Origin: Ignavibacteria bacterium
Lineage (GTDB): Bacteria; Bacteroidota; Ignavibacteria; Tepidaquicellales; OLB5
Length of the DNA: 31,514 bases
NCBI GenBank assembly: GCA_030835005.1
Contig: JAUQWT010000235.1
Location: forward strand, 1 to 31,514
Direction: 5' to 3'
The stretch's first letter is position 1; each line of letters opens with the position of its first letter. The notes under the pieces were generated by a model. The model was not told the origin of the DNA. It was given only the letters and a program-made list of their open reading frames with translations, and did no database searches. Position numbers and translations under genes: made by a program. Below, in pieces: positions 7,990 through 17,700 of the stretch.

Positions 7990-9672
7990 ATGAAAGTATT
8001 AAAACTGCTTGTTATTGCGCTATTTTGCGTACTACTAGCTTCATGCAGCAAAAAACCCGAAGTGATATATGTTAACGGAAAAATATATACTTTAGATAAA
8101 AATAACTCTGTTGTTGAGGCAATTGCCGTGTATGAAGGCAAGATACTTGCATTGGGGAAATCAAGCGAGCTGACGGAAAAATATAAAGATGCAAAAGTAA
8201 TTGACCTTAAGGGCAAAACAGTTGTTCCGGGGTTCATAGATGCTGAGGCTAACTTAATGGAATTTTCAAAACAGTTAAGCCTGCTGGACCTGCGCAATGC
8301 TAAAAGTGTTGATGAGATACTTGCCATAGTTAAAGAAAGAGCCAAAACTTCCGCGCCGGATGAATGGATTGGCGGCTTCGGATGGGACGAACTGAAGCTT
8401 CCCGGGAAAGATCTTGAAAGGATGCACCATAGCCTGCTTGATAATATTTCCGGCGGGCAGTTTATTTACCTGGTAAATTCGCTGGGCAACACTACATGGG
8501 TTAATAAAAAAGTTTTAGATCTTACAAAGGTTACAAAAAATACACCCGACCCTGAAAATGGCGAGATAGGTTTTGATGATAAAGAAAATCCAACAGGCCT
8601 CTTTTATGAATCAGCGCAGGAACTTGTTATAAATGTTCTGCCCCAGCCTACTGAAAAAGAAGTAATGAAAAATATTGAACGCGGAATAAGCGAGCTGTTT
8701 AAATACGGCATTACAGAGATCAACGATGCAAACATTACAGAGCAGGGACTTGGTGTTTACAAAAAGATGGTTGATGATAATAAATTTCCTATAAGGCTTT
8801 ACGCAATGATACCGGGCAAAGGGCCGCTATTTGAAAAATATATTTCAAGCGGACCTGAAAACTACAAAGACAGAATAAATGTGAAATGCGTTAGCATGGA
8901 GTATGACGGCTATTTTGAATCGCAGGATGCGGCAATGGAAAATGATTATCTTGCAGACCCCAAAAGAATGACTCCCTACAACGATGATTTTGACATAAAA
9001 GAAATGACAAAAAAGGCATTTGAAAATGATTTCCAGGTATCTGTTAAAACCGTTGGTGATAGAGCCGTGACGCAGACACTGAACGCAATTGAATCGGTTA
9101 CAAAGGAGACAAAGCCAAAAGCTGGAAGGACAAGGCTTGAATACCTGGAGTTTGTGACATCAAATGATATGCAGCGAATTCAGCAGCTTGAAATTATTCC
9201 TTCTTTAAGGCCGGAAGTTACGCTTGAAGATAAAGTTTCGCTCAACGAGATCATCAAGCCGGAAAATGGCCAGAACCTTGGTTTATGGAATACTTTGTAT
9301 AAGAAAAATAACATTTTCATTTCAGGAACGGATTTTCCATATCACACAATAAATCCGCTGATCATAATGTACTATCTTTCTTCGGGACTTTCTCTTGATA
9401 CTGCAGCAAACAGGATCGCGAATAACTCCGCGCAAAAGCTAAGCGTTCTTGATGCCCTGAAATCATTCACGGTTTACTCTGCCTACGCAAGCTTCGCTGA
9501 GGATGTAAAAGGTACGCTTGAAAGAGATAAATTTGCAGATATGGTAGTTCTCTCTGAAGATATAGTGAATGGTGACCCGAATATTCTTCTTAAGACGAAG
9601 ATACTGATGACTATAATACGGGGAGAGGTGTTGTATGAGAACAAAAGCAGCGCAGGCTTGATACTCTATTAG
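7990..9672 (+). CDS. YtcJ-like amidohydrolase-fold lipoprotein, probably catalytically inactive
   Basis: A 560-residue lipoprotein of the amidohydrolase-3 (YtcJ) family. The signal ends at LLAS before Cys19, which fits the ATG at 7990 better than the TTG at 7963. The fold signatures are clear: the N-terminal strand region 25-36 (VIYVNGKIYTL), PGFIDA at 80-85, VGDRA at 355-359 and GTDFP at 446-450. Family members normally use a metal bound by His-x-His after PGFIDA and by later histidines. Here those positions read Glu86-Ala-Asn88, Lys353 (usual His before IGDRA) and Tyr385 (usual Glu-His). Only Asp448 is kept. The protein is full length without frameshift, so it looks like a retained pseudoenzyme, possibly a binding protein. 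It heads a seven-gene unit. Confidence 0.8.
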   Translation: MKVLKLLVIALFCVLLASCSKKPEVIYVNGKIYTLDKNNSVVEAIAVYEGKILALGKSSELTEKYKDAKVIDLKGKTVVPGFIDAEANLMEFSKQLSLLDLRNAKSVDEILAIVKERAKTSAPDEWIGGFGWDELKLPGKDLERMHHSLLDNISGGQFIYLVNSLGNTTWVNKKVLDLTKVTKNTPDPENGEIGFDDKENPTGLFYESAQELVINVLPQPTEKEVMKNIERGISELFKYGITEINDANITEQGLGVYKKMVDDNKFPIRLYAMIPGKGPLFEKYISSGPENYKDRINVKCVSMEYDGYFESQDAAMENDYLADPKRMTPYNDDFDIKEMTKKAFENDFQVSVKTVGDRAVTQTLNAIESVTKETKPKAGRTRLEYLEFVTSNDMQRIQQLEIIPSLRPEVTLEDKVSLNEIIKPENGQNLGLWNTLYKKNNIFISGTDFPYHTINPLIIMYYLSSGLSLDTAANRIANNSAQKLSVLDALKSFTVYSAYASFAEDVKGTLERDKFADMVVLSEDIVNGDPNILLKTKILMTIIRGEVLYENKSSAGLILY

Positions 9673-10539
9673 ATGAATGAAGCCGTAAAGACCTGGCGAA
9701 TTATTGATATATTAAAAGTATCTGAAAAACTGCTTGGAGAAAAAGGTATAGATAGCCCCCGTTTGAATGCAGAACTTTTGCTTTGCAATACCCTTAATTC
9801 AGAGCGAATGAAATTGTATCTGGATTTTGAAAAACCTTTGACACAAAGCGAGCTTGATAATTACAGGATTAAGATCAAAAGACGCCTGAACCGTGAACCT
9901 CTGCAGTACATAACCGGAAGTGCAGGATTCTATGGGTTAAGCTTTGAAGTAAACCCGTCAGTTCTTATTCCGCGCCCGGAAACAGAACTTCTGGTTGAGA
10001 AATCTCTTGATTTCATCAAAAAACGCAGATTAGAAAACCCTAAATTACTTGAAATAGGCACGGGTTCAGGATGCATTTCGATTGCAATAGCTTCAAGTAT
10101 CACTTGCGAAATTGATGCAGTTGATATCAGCAATGACGCCCTAATGGTTGCGCAGATAAACTCAGAGACAAATAATACAACTCCAAAAATCACGTTCCGA
10201 AACAAAGACTTATTTAATGATATTCAAAGCCTGGCTGGGTATGATCTTATAATAAGCAATCCACCTTATATAGCTTTAGATGAAATACAGGGACTGCAGG
10301 AAGAGGTAAAAGATTTTGAGCCTCTTGGCGCCCTGACAGATAACAAAGACGGGCTGGAATTCTACAGGAAGATAATTGAATTAGCAAAATATTCCGACGG
10401 TATAACAAACATCCTGCTTGAAGTAGGTGACGGAAAGAAAGAAGAAGTGGAATCTCTATTGCACAAAAACAAAATCACTAAGTATGAATTTTATAAGGAC
10501 CTCTTGAAAACAGACCGCGTATTGCACTTAGAAATATGA
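9673..10539 (+). CDS. prmC: Release-factor glutamine methyltransferase PrmC
   Basis: PrmC (HemK) transfers a methyl group from S-adenosylmethionine to the glutamine of the GGQ motif in peptide release factors, which is needed for efficient translation termination. The 288-residue chain has the helical N-terminal recognition domain (1-85), the IPRPETE motif at 99-105, the SAM-binding EIGTGSGC at 127-134 and the catalytic NPPY at 196-199. The ATG begins directly after the stop of the previous gene, with no gap, and its own end overlaps dtd by 4 bases (ATGA), indicating translational coupling. All expected motifs are intact. Confidence 0.94.
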   Translation: MNEAVKTWRIIDILKVSEKLLGEKGIDSPRLNAELLLCNTLNSERMKLYLDFEKPLTQSELDNYRIKIKRRLNREPLQYITGSAGFYGLSFEVNPSVLIPRPETELLVEKSLDFIKKRRLENPKLLEIGTGSGCISIAIASSITCEIDAVDISNDALMVAQINSETNNTTPKITFRNKDLFNDIQSLAGYDLIISNPPYIALDEIQGLQEEVKDFEPLGALTDNKDGLEFYRKIIELAKYSDGITNILLEVGDGKKEEVESLLHKNKITKYEFYKDLLKTDRVLHLEI

Positions 10540-10991
10540 TTGCATTAATACAGAGAGTACTTGAATCAAATGTTACCGTTAATGCTGAGTTAATAGACTC
10601 AATGCGGGGCGGCTTGCTGATCTTTCTTGGTGTGAAGTCTGATGACACTGAAAATGATGCAAGATATCTTGCAGCAAAAACCGCGAACCTGAGAATATTT
10701 TCGGATGACGAAGAGAAAATGAATCTTTCATTGCTTGATAACGGCCTGGATGCAATGGTGATCTCGCAGTTCACTCTTCACGCTGATACTCGGCATGGTA
10801 ACAGGCCAAGTTTTACCGATGCAGCGGAACCGGATAGAGCAAATGAGCTGTATATGATGTTCATTGAAGAAATGAAAATGCTCATAGGTAACGATAAGGT
10901 TCACCGCGGAGAGTTTGGCGCAATGATGAAAGTTAAACTGGTTAACGACGGGCCTGTAACAATAATTCTGAGAAGTAAAAACGATTATTAA
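10536..10991 (+). CDS. dtd: D-aminoacyl-tRNA deacylase Dtd
   Basis: Dtd hydrolyses D-aminoacyl-tRNA (and glycyl-tRNA-Ala) and so keeps D-amino acids out of proteins. The 151-residue product is the normal length. The two diagnostic motifs are SQFTL at 77-81 and the cross-subunit Gly139-Pro140 motif in NDGPVTI. The dimer active site is built from these two stretches. The start ATG lies in the 4-base overlap with prmC, and its stop shares one base with the next ATG. It thus pairs with prmC as a translation-fidelity function. Confidence 0.95.
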   Translation: MIALIQRVLESNVTVNAELIDSMRGGLLIFLGVKSDDTENDARYLAAKTANLRIFSDDEEKMNLSLLDNGLDAMVISQFTLHADTRHGNRPSFTDAAEPDRANELYMMFIEEMKMLIGNDKVHRGEFGAMMKVKLVNDGPVTIILRSKNDY

Positions 10992-11857
10992 TGTTGATGG
11001 ATAAAGCTCTTATAATAGGATACGGTAAACTTGGCTCACACCTTAACTTTGCCTTGAAGCATTCCGGCAAAATAGAAGTTTCGGGAATTATCAGAAACGT
11101 AAAAAACACAAAGTATCCTTCACTTGTTGAGTGTTCAAATATCATTTTCATTTGTGTACAGGATTCGAAAATTAAAAGTGTTGTAAGAAAACTCTCCTCA
11201 AGGGAATATGATCTTAAAGGCAAGTATATATTCCACACATCAGGCTCATTAACATCCGAAGAACTTATACCACTGGTTGGTAAGGGAGCCATTACAGCTT
11301 CTTTTCATCCGGTGCAGACCTTTGAATCAAAGGCTACTAAGAACGAGAGCAGGTTTAGCGGGATATACATTGCAGTTGAAGGCAATCCAAAGGCCTTAAA
11401 AAAAGCCGGGTTGGTTTCAAAATATATCGGCTCAATGACATTTATTATAAAAAAAGAAAATAAAATTTATCATCACATCTGCTGTGTGATGGCATCGGGT
11501 TTTTTGGCTGCATTAGCCCGCGGAATTGAAAAACTTGTATCTAAAAAGATACGAATAAATGGGTTTAAAAATCTGTCTTTTTTCAACATATATATGCCTC
11601 TGGCAAGTCAAAGCCTGAAGAATATTGCGTCAAAAGGGGCAGTTAAATCACTTAGCGGCCCTGCAGAAAGAAACGATATCAGTACAATAGAAAAGCATCT
11701 TGGAGCGCTTAAAAATGCCCCGGCAGATGTACTTCCGGTTTACATGCTCATGGGAATTGAAACGGTCAAACTAGCGTTAGAGAAGAAAAGCATAAACCGC
11801 TTGCAGGCAGAAAAAATCTTAAAAGTATTTGTTAAACAAACAAAACACTTAAATTGA
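10991..11857 (+). CDS. Rossmann-fold oxidoreductase-like protein with DUF2520 domain
   Basis: A 288-residue protein with an N-terminal Rossmann domain (nucleotide motif GYGKLG at 10-15) and a C-terminal all-helical DUF2520 domain. The characteristic HTSGS (82-86) and SFHPVQTF (104-111) stretches between them are typical of this NADP-oxidoreductase-like family. The biochemical role of the family is not established; members resemble coenzyme-F420/NADP and pyrroline-5-carboxylate reductases. The ATG at 10991 shares one base with the dtd stop; an alternative ATG at 10997 begins right at the first strand and is equally plausible. It overlaps the next gene by 4 bases. Confidence 0.8.
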   Translation: MLMDKALIIGYGKLGSHLNFALKHSGKIEVSGIIRNVKNTKYPSLVECSNIIFICVQDSKIKSVVRKLSSREYDLKGKYIFHTSGSLTSEELIPLVGKGAITASFHPVQTFESKATKNESRFSGIYIAVEGNPKALKKAGLVSKYIGSMTFIIKKENKIYHHICCVMASGFLAALARGIEKLVSKKIRINGFKNLSFFNIYMPLASQSLKNIASKGAVKSLSGPAERNDISTIEKHLGALKNAPADVLPVYMLMGIETVKLALEKKSINRLQAEKILKVFVKQTKHLN

Positions 11858-12522
11858 TAAATTACAGGACTTTTATTATCGGGATTTTCCTTTTGTCAGT
11901 ACCTCTTACGGCACAGTTTAAGGATGTATCGTTTCTTGGAGATCATCAGAAAAGTGGTTTTGGCCAGAACTCAGTTTTTGCAGATAGTGTGAAAAAGAAA
12001 CTTGTTACTAAAAGAAGTATCAGTGCGATCTTTCTAAGTGTTGGCGGAGGAATATCTGTTCCGCTGGATTCATTCAGAACATCTGCACGTGTTACTTTCG
12101 GAATACTAGGCAGGCTGGAATTTTCTTCAACTTCAATATTTCCTTTTGTTATAGGCGCGCAGGCGGATTATTTTTCTTATAACGCACCTGATGAATTTAA
12201 GACAATACACCTTTTAACCGGCTATAAGACAAAAATTCTGGGCCTGGGGCTGAACATAGAATATTCGCTTGCAAAGATTCTGCGCTCTTCTTTTACAATG
12301 CCTTTTCTGACTGTTGACGTGAAAACCAATATGATAAAGCGTGAGTATGATAGTGATGATACAACCCTGGCACTGCCTAGAAGTGAGTCAAGAATTAGTG
12401 TTGGAGCAGGGTTTGGGATGACCCTTTTTATCTTCGATTTCGTTGTAAAATACAATTACATGAAGAACAATTCATTTATTGGAGTCTATACAAAAACTAA
12501 ATTTCCTGTTATCAGGTTCTAA
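11854..12522 (+). CDS. Probable small outer-membrane beta-barrel protein
   Basis: The 222-residue product has a signal peptide (residues 1-20, cleavage after LTA, mature start QFKD). An extended region of alternating polar and hydrophobic residues follows, rich in Gly and aromatics, and the chain ends in a strand ending in Phe (KTKFPVIRF). That C-terminal aromatic residue and strand pattern are typical of Bam-inserted outer-membrane barrels. I do not recognise a specific family. The start is TTG in a TTGA overlap with the stop of the preceding gene; no ATG is available until far into the protein. It is followed directly by the M50 peptidase gene. Confidence 0.7.
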   Translation: MINYRTFIIGIFLLSVPLTAQFKDVSFLGDHQKSGFGQNSVFADSVKKKLVTKRSISAIFLSVGGGISVPLDSFRTSARVTFGILGRLEFSSTSIFPFVIGAQADYFSYNAPDEFKTIHLLTGYKTKILGLGLNIEYSLAKILRSSFTMPFLTVDVKTNMIKREYDSDDTTLALPRSESRISVGAGFGMTLFIFDFVVKYNYMKNNSFIGVYTKTKFPVIRF

Positions 12523-13212
12523 ATGGATCTAAAAAGCTACGCAGAGAATATATATATAATCCCGATCCTTATCTTTTCGGTTGTAATTCACGAAATGGCG
12601 CATGCATGGGTTGCACTTAAGTGCGGTGATACTACAGCAAAAGATCTTGGAAGGATAACTCTTAATCCTATACCTCATATTGATCTTTTCGGATCGATAC
12701 TGGTACCGTTATTCTCGATTCTTGCCACCGGAAGAGTATTTATTGCCTGGGCCAAGCCTGTGCCCATTGATCCCCGGAATTTCAGGAGCTTTAAGCGTGA
12801 TGATACACTGGTTACAATTGCCGGGCCTTTATCAAATCTGCTAATAGCCTTTTTGTGTGTTTTTTTTGTTATATCATTGTATTACATAAGTGCAGCGGTA
12901 AATCCTGCAGAAGGTACATTCGGTTCTGAATTCATGAATTACATGATAAAGATGTTTTATGCCGGGATTATTCTGAATGTGTCGCTGGCTGTCTTTAATA
13001 TGATCCCTATTCCCCCTTTGGACGGCTCGCATGTACTGGCAAATCTGCTTCCTGATGAAATGGCATTCAAGTACAGGAATATAGGTTTTATGGGAATATT
13101 TATAATACTTGCTTTGTTTAACTTTGTACCGGGCTTCACTGCTGTATTTGTTTCTATCATAGGTTTTGTAGCAAAACCATATCTGAATTTAATTGACTTA
13201 TTTATACCATGA
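12523..13212 (+). CDS. Site-2-protease family (M50) membrane peptidase
   Basis: A 229-residue integral-membrane zinc protease of the rhomboid-like short M50 group (often annotated YwhC/site-2 protease family). The HEMAH motif is at 23-27 within the first membrane segment. The third ligand region is NMIPIPPLDG at 159-168, with Asp167. Four to five further hydrophobic segments are visible (about 55-77, 99-124, 145-162, 187-206 and 210-222). There is no PDZ domain, so it is not an RseP-type protease. Substrate unknown. The ATG directly follows the previous stop, and the gene overlaps the next by 4 bases (ATGA). Confidence 0.88.
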   Translation: MDLKSYAENIYIIPILIFSVVIHEMAHAWVALKCGDTTAKDLGRITLNPIPHIDLFGSILVPLFSILATGRVFIAWAKPVPIDPRNFRSFKRDDTLVTIAGPLSNLLIAFLCVFFVISLYYISAAVNPAEGTFGSEFMNYMIKMFYAGIILNVSLAVFNMIPIPPLDGSHVLANLLPDEMAFKYRNIGFMGIFIILALFNFVPGFTAVFVSIIGFVAKPYLNLIDLFIP

Positions 13213-13574
13213 AAATAAAAAGAAACTTGTCAAATAACGGTGATATTGACCTTTTAGAGGAATATTATCCGGAAAAACCTTTGACTGAAAAGGAAAAAGA
13301 AGAGCTAAGCGATAAGCTTGAAGGTAAGATCAGGTCAAACAAAAAGAGCATTTTTAGGATAATTGGCCATCTTAAGGCCTTGAAAAATTATATGCTTGAT
13401 AGAGATGTAAAATGGTACAGAAAATCAGTAGTTGTTGCAGCTTTGGTCTATTTCATAACTCCTTTAGACGCAATGCCTGATTTTGCTCCACTGGTAGGGT
13501 TTTTGGATGATGCCGGGGTTATTGCCTGGACTTTGAGATTCCTTGGAAGTGAGATCACTAATTACTACGATTGA
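13209..13574 (+). CDS. DUF1232 (YkvA-type) small membrane protein
   Basis: A 121-residue protein with a charged N-terminal half (residues 1-70, rich in Lys and Glu). The DUF1232 core at about 75-110 is recognisable as ALVYFITPLDAMPDF followed by GFLDDAG. The core combines a hydrophobic helix with the conserved Pro-x-Asp-x-x-Pro-Asp motif. The family's function is not known. It is the last gene of the rightward unit, starting in a 4-base overlap with the M50 gene. Only 3 bases separate its stop from that of the convergent GT2 gene, so no dedicated terminator is present. Confidence 0.82.
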   Translation: MKIKRNLSNNGDIDLLEEYYPEKPLTEKEKEELSDKLEGKIRSNKKSIFRIIGHLKALKNYMLDRDVKWYRKSVVVAALVYFITPLDAMPDFAPLVGFLDDAGVIAWTLRFLGSEITNYYD

Positions 13575-13577
13575 AAT

Positions 13578-14675
13578 CTAGATCTTCTGATCTTTCCATA
13601 TTACTTTTCTGTCTATTGCAAGAAGAATGGATGTAATGATCACATAAACCGCAAAGTATATTTCAAATAGCGGAAGATACAAAAGTACTTTATACATTTT
13701 GAATTCCCTTACTGCAGGAATAACTACTAACAGATCGATAAGCAGCTTGCTTAAGATAAAACTTATATATACCTGCACGTCAAGATAGGCCCACCCAGTA
13801 AGAATGAGGGTACCCATTATCCATGAAAGAGCTCCAACCAATATTCCGAAATTAAACTCACCCATTCCTCCTGCAGCCCATCTTTTCTTTTGCCTTAAGA
13901 GCTGCGTTAAGTTTATGCATGGAAGCGTGATGTTCTTGGTATCATTGTTAACCGGAAAGAATGTTTTCTTATACTTAGTATCTTTATGTATTTTTTGAAG
14001 CAGCATAAAATCTTCTGTAATAGAAAACTTGATCTTCTCATAGCCGCCTGCTTCATCATATGCGGCCTTTCGGTAGCTCATGTTATTGCCAACACAGCTT
14101 ATTGGCACTCCAATACCATCACCGCCTGAAGCCACAGAAAGCAAGTACAGCCAGTCTGCTGATTGAAGGCCCGGGAAAATGCCACTTGGCTCAATTACTG
14201 AATAACCTGCAACGACACCTGTATCGCTGTTATAATACTTTACCATCTCTTTGATCCAGTTAGTGTTTACCTCAATATCAGCGTCAGTTGTGAAAACGAT
14301 CTCCCCTGTAACCAGTTTCAATCCTTGCTCAAGAGCATTTGCTTTGCCTTTTAGCTTTCCTTTTGATTCCACTGCGCTAAGATATTTAAACTGAGGATTT
14401 TTGTTCACGTAATTCAGCATGATCTCTTCGGTGCGGTCACACGAGCGGTCGTTTACAAGAATAAACTCGAGTTTCTCTTTGGGGTAATTCAGCTTAAGGA
14501 GTGATTGGATGCAATTTTCAATACATGATTCTTCATCTTTAGCACAGATAACAATTGATACATTTGGTTCTTCAATGCTGTTTGGCTTTCTTCTGGTGTT
14601 AATTACTATGCCAACAAACATAATCAAATGAACTAATCCATAAAAGCTAAGTATGATGTATATTATTGTATTCAT
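13578..14675 (-). CDS. Membrane-bound family 2 glycosyltransferase
   Basis: A 365-residue processive-type GT2 enzyme. A membrane segment (2-25) precedes the GT-A domain, which starts at NVSIVICAKDEE (38-49). The nucleotide-sugar Asp is in LVNDRSCDRT (73-82) and the metal motif is DAD at 131-133. The ITEDFMLLQ stretch holds the acceptor/base acidic pair and RQKKRW is the QxxRW-like motif. Two or three membrane helices follow at the C-terminus. The sugar and product are unknown; an exopolysaccharide or glycolipid is likely. The ATG comes directly after the T-tract of a terminator, so expression needs read-through or a promoter inside the preceding gene. Confidence 0.85.
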   Translation of the reverse strand: MNTIIYIILSFYGLVHLIMFVGIVINTRRKPNSIEEPNVSIVICAKDEESCIENCIQSLLKLNYPKEKLEFILVNDRSCDRTEEIMLNYVNKNPQFKYLSAVESKGKLKGKANALEQGLKLVTGEIVFTTDADIEVNTNWIKEMVKYYNSDTGVVAGYSVIEPSGIFPGLQSADWLYLLSVASGGDGIGVPISCVGNNMSYRKAAYDEAGGYEKIKFSITEDFMLLQKIHKDTKYKKTFFPVNNDTKNITLPCINLTQLLRQKKRWAAGGMGEFNFGILVGALSWIMGTLILTGWAYLDVQVYISFILSKLLIDLLVVIPAVREFKMYKVLLYLPLFEIYFAVYVIITSILLAIDRKVIWKDQKI

Positions 14676-14701
14676 AAAAAAGTCCCGCTAAGAACGGGAC
14701 T
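14676..14701 (-). terminator. Intrinsic terminator of the porU-porV-M6 unit
   Basis: On the minus strand AGTCCCG (14701-14695), a 7-base loop and CGGGACT (14687-14681) form a 7-pair stem followed by six T residues (14681-14676). It begins 30 bases after the stop of the M6-like gene. The T-tract touches the ATG of the next gene (14675), so the terminator also forms the whole upstream region of the GT2 gene. Confidence 0.8.
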
Positions 14702-14730
14702 AAATTAACAATTTATAGAATCATTTCAAA

Positions 14731-17700
14731 TTATTTTACTACTGCGATCTTTATAGAAGCGGTTTCGCCGCAGTTTCCGCCGGTAAGCTCAACAATTGCA
14801 ACATATATACCGCTTTGCACTGCAGATATATCCCACTGCACTTCATTATCAAATCCTTTATTGTTTGACCCCGATAAAGTTGTGACCAGCTCACCCGAAA
14901 GGTCCATGATCTTAATATTTACCGCTGAAGCATCACCGCCAAGATAGTATCGTATCGCAGTTGTTTTGCCGTAAGCAGGGTTTGGCCAGTTATAGACCTT
15001 TTCCTTTGGCAGGCATGGGCCTGTTGCGCTGTTACCGGTAGTTTTTCTTGAGCCAACATTCAGATGTTCTGAATCTCTCAAGAAGTTCTTCCAGTATATT
15101 TTTGCTGAATCATAAGCCCACGGAGTTTTATAGCCGTACAAATAGCCGTCCTGAGAGTAAACCACCAGTCCGAAATTACCGCCGCTATTAATGATTGCCG
15201 GCGTTGATACTACTTTGCTTCCGGTTGCAAGCGGGAAGCCCTCCACAACTTGTCCGTTAATGCTATACGCATAAACTCTTCCATCACCAGTTCCAAATAT
15301 CACTTCATAAATATTATCACCATTAATATCGGCAACAGCTATTCCGCTTGTAATGCTGCTGATATTTGGTATGCTTAATGGAAAATTATCAAGCACTACT
15401 CCATAGTTGTTGATGGCAAATATTTTGTTATCCGCAGATACAATTATTTCTTCCTTGCCGTCATTGTTGATGTCACAAATTGTTGGAGAAGAATATATTG
15501 TGCTTATACCCAGGTTATTTGAAATTACTGTATCACCGTTAGTCCCGATCCTAAGTATTTTATTATCATTGCTGATCTTAACCTGATGCGTCTTCTCTTC
15601 TAAAACCAACTCATAAAACGGGTGCGCTGAAGCAAAATATTTAAATTCATCAGTAATAAAAGAGTATATGGGAGGAACAGTGCCTACACTCGCATATGAA
15701 AGACTTACTACTTTTCTGTTTGATACTGAATCGAACCTGAATGATTGGTTATCCAGCCCAAACCTTGCAATTTTCCCGTTCTGCATCCCTATATAAATTC
15801 TGTTAGAGAGTGTATCAGGCTGAGAAACAGATTTCAGCAGCAAATGCGGACTAGTGAATACTCCTGGTGAATTAAAGTTGAACACAACCGGCGCAGCAGT
15901 TGCTGAATCAATATTAAAACTTATCAGGTTGAGTCTGTTTCCTGAAACTCCAACAACAAATTTATTTTGACCGGAGATGTTATAGTTCAATTTACCAACA
16001 ACGAACTGTGAGGCGCTGTCCTTCAGAAATCCATTAGGCCTGTCAACTCTGATAGAAAGACCATTATCTCTGAACCCGAACAGCGTATCGCTGATATTTA
16101 TGAACACTTCATCAAAGCCGTTATCATTAAAATCAAATCCAATTGGCTGAGAGTTACCGCTGTTATCAATCCCTACAAATCTTGGAAAATTATTGATATT
16201 TACTACATTTCCGCAATGCTGGAAATTAAATGTCATTGACGGGCTTATCTGAGCGAAAGAAGTTAAACAAACTCTGGAATTAAAATTGCCGTAACTTTTG
16301 GAATTCGGAAAAGAGGTAGGGGTAAATTCATTTCTGTAGATATTTGCCGGCCTGTAATGATTTCCATCATACCAGAAATCGACAAAAAACCCGTCGCTGA
16401 TAAGATCACCTATTGGAGTTGGTACAACAACACCTATATCCTGTGAACCTTTAGCTTCTTCTACATCCACACCCTTATGTTCCCTATCAGTATTTATAGT
16501 GTTCGAGGCAAACTTCGCTTCAATAACATTTTCATCTATGTGCCAAACAAGAATACCGCCCTGGAAATTTGCCGTATCATTCTTAATTCCGGGAAGGCTC
16601 CAGTCAAGCTCATCAACGTCAGTAATGCTTCCTTTCAATTTCCATATATCCGAGCTGTTGAACCCTTCAACATCCTGCGTGAAATTTATTGAATCTCTTA
16701 CACCATTTTTCACATAATATATTGTCTGCCCGTTGCCATACGCATCGCGGTTTCTGTTTTCAACAAGGAAATATTCTTTACTGCTGATGAGAACTTTATG
16801 AACTGACTCATTTCCGTTTACATCAAGCGACGCAGCTTTTGATGTGTATGTTCCGTTTGAGCCGACTATAACCGGATCAACCCAGCCCAAGTACTGTTTC
16901 TCCCAGGCAGAGGGTTCCGGCGGAAAGACTCCCAGGTAACTGAATATTCCCTGTCCATCCATCAATCCAAACCTGCCAATTGCAGTCCTGCCGGTTTCAG
17001 TATCAAATAGATCAGGAAGCCCCAGATGACTGCCAAGAGTGGCTACCACAATTCCGTTGAGTCCTAATTCAAGGAATATGTCTCCAAACTGGGTATTAAC
17101 AACACGATATTCCTGTTCAGGCAGCATACATGAACTTGGGATTATTACACCTTCATTAGTATAATAACCTCTTGTGGTATCGCCATACAAAGATTTGAGC
17201 GTACCGTTGCTCATATAGATCGAAGGAAGATCAAGCTCTCCCACAAATAATCCAGATGATGCCAAATCAACATCCCGACCTGCGCCAGCATGGAAAATAA
17301 AGAATGCAGATCTTGAAGGATCAATACCTGAAAAATCTACAACGCTATCTGCAGAACGCCAAACATCAAAAAACAGATTTCCCATCCTTTGCAAATTTTC
17401 TGTTCTGCGCGGAGAGTACTCCTGCATTTCCAGCGCCAAGTTTCTGACTGTTGGCAAAACAACAAAATTTATGATCAATTTGCCCTTTGAGGCTTTGTAA
17501 TAGTAATTTTTAAGGAATTCCAGTTTATACGTAAAGTAAAGACTGTCATGGGGCGGAGCATCAACTGAATCAGGGTAATTGCTTGATACATCAAATCTTC
17601 CGTCACCAGTTGTCTGGGGATTGTTATCAGGTTTGAACTGCACCATGATCGCATATACGTTCAATGTTTCGGGCAGTAATGACCTGAACAACTGATTGTC

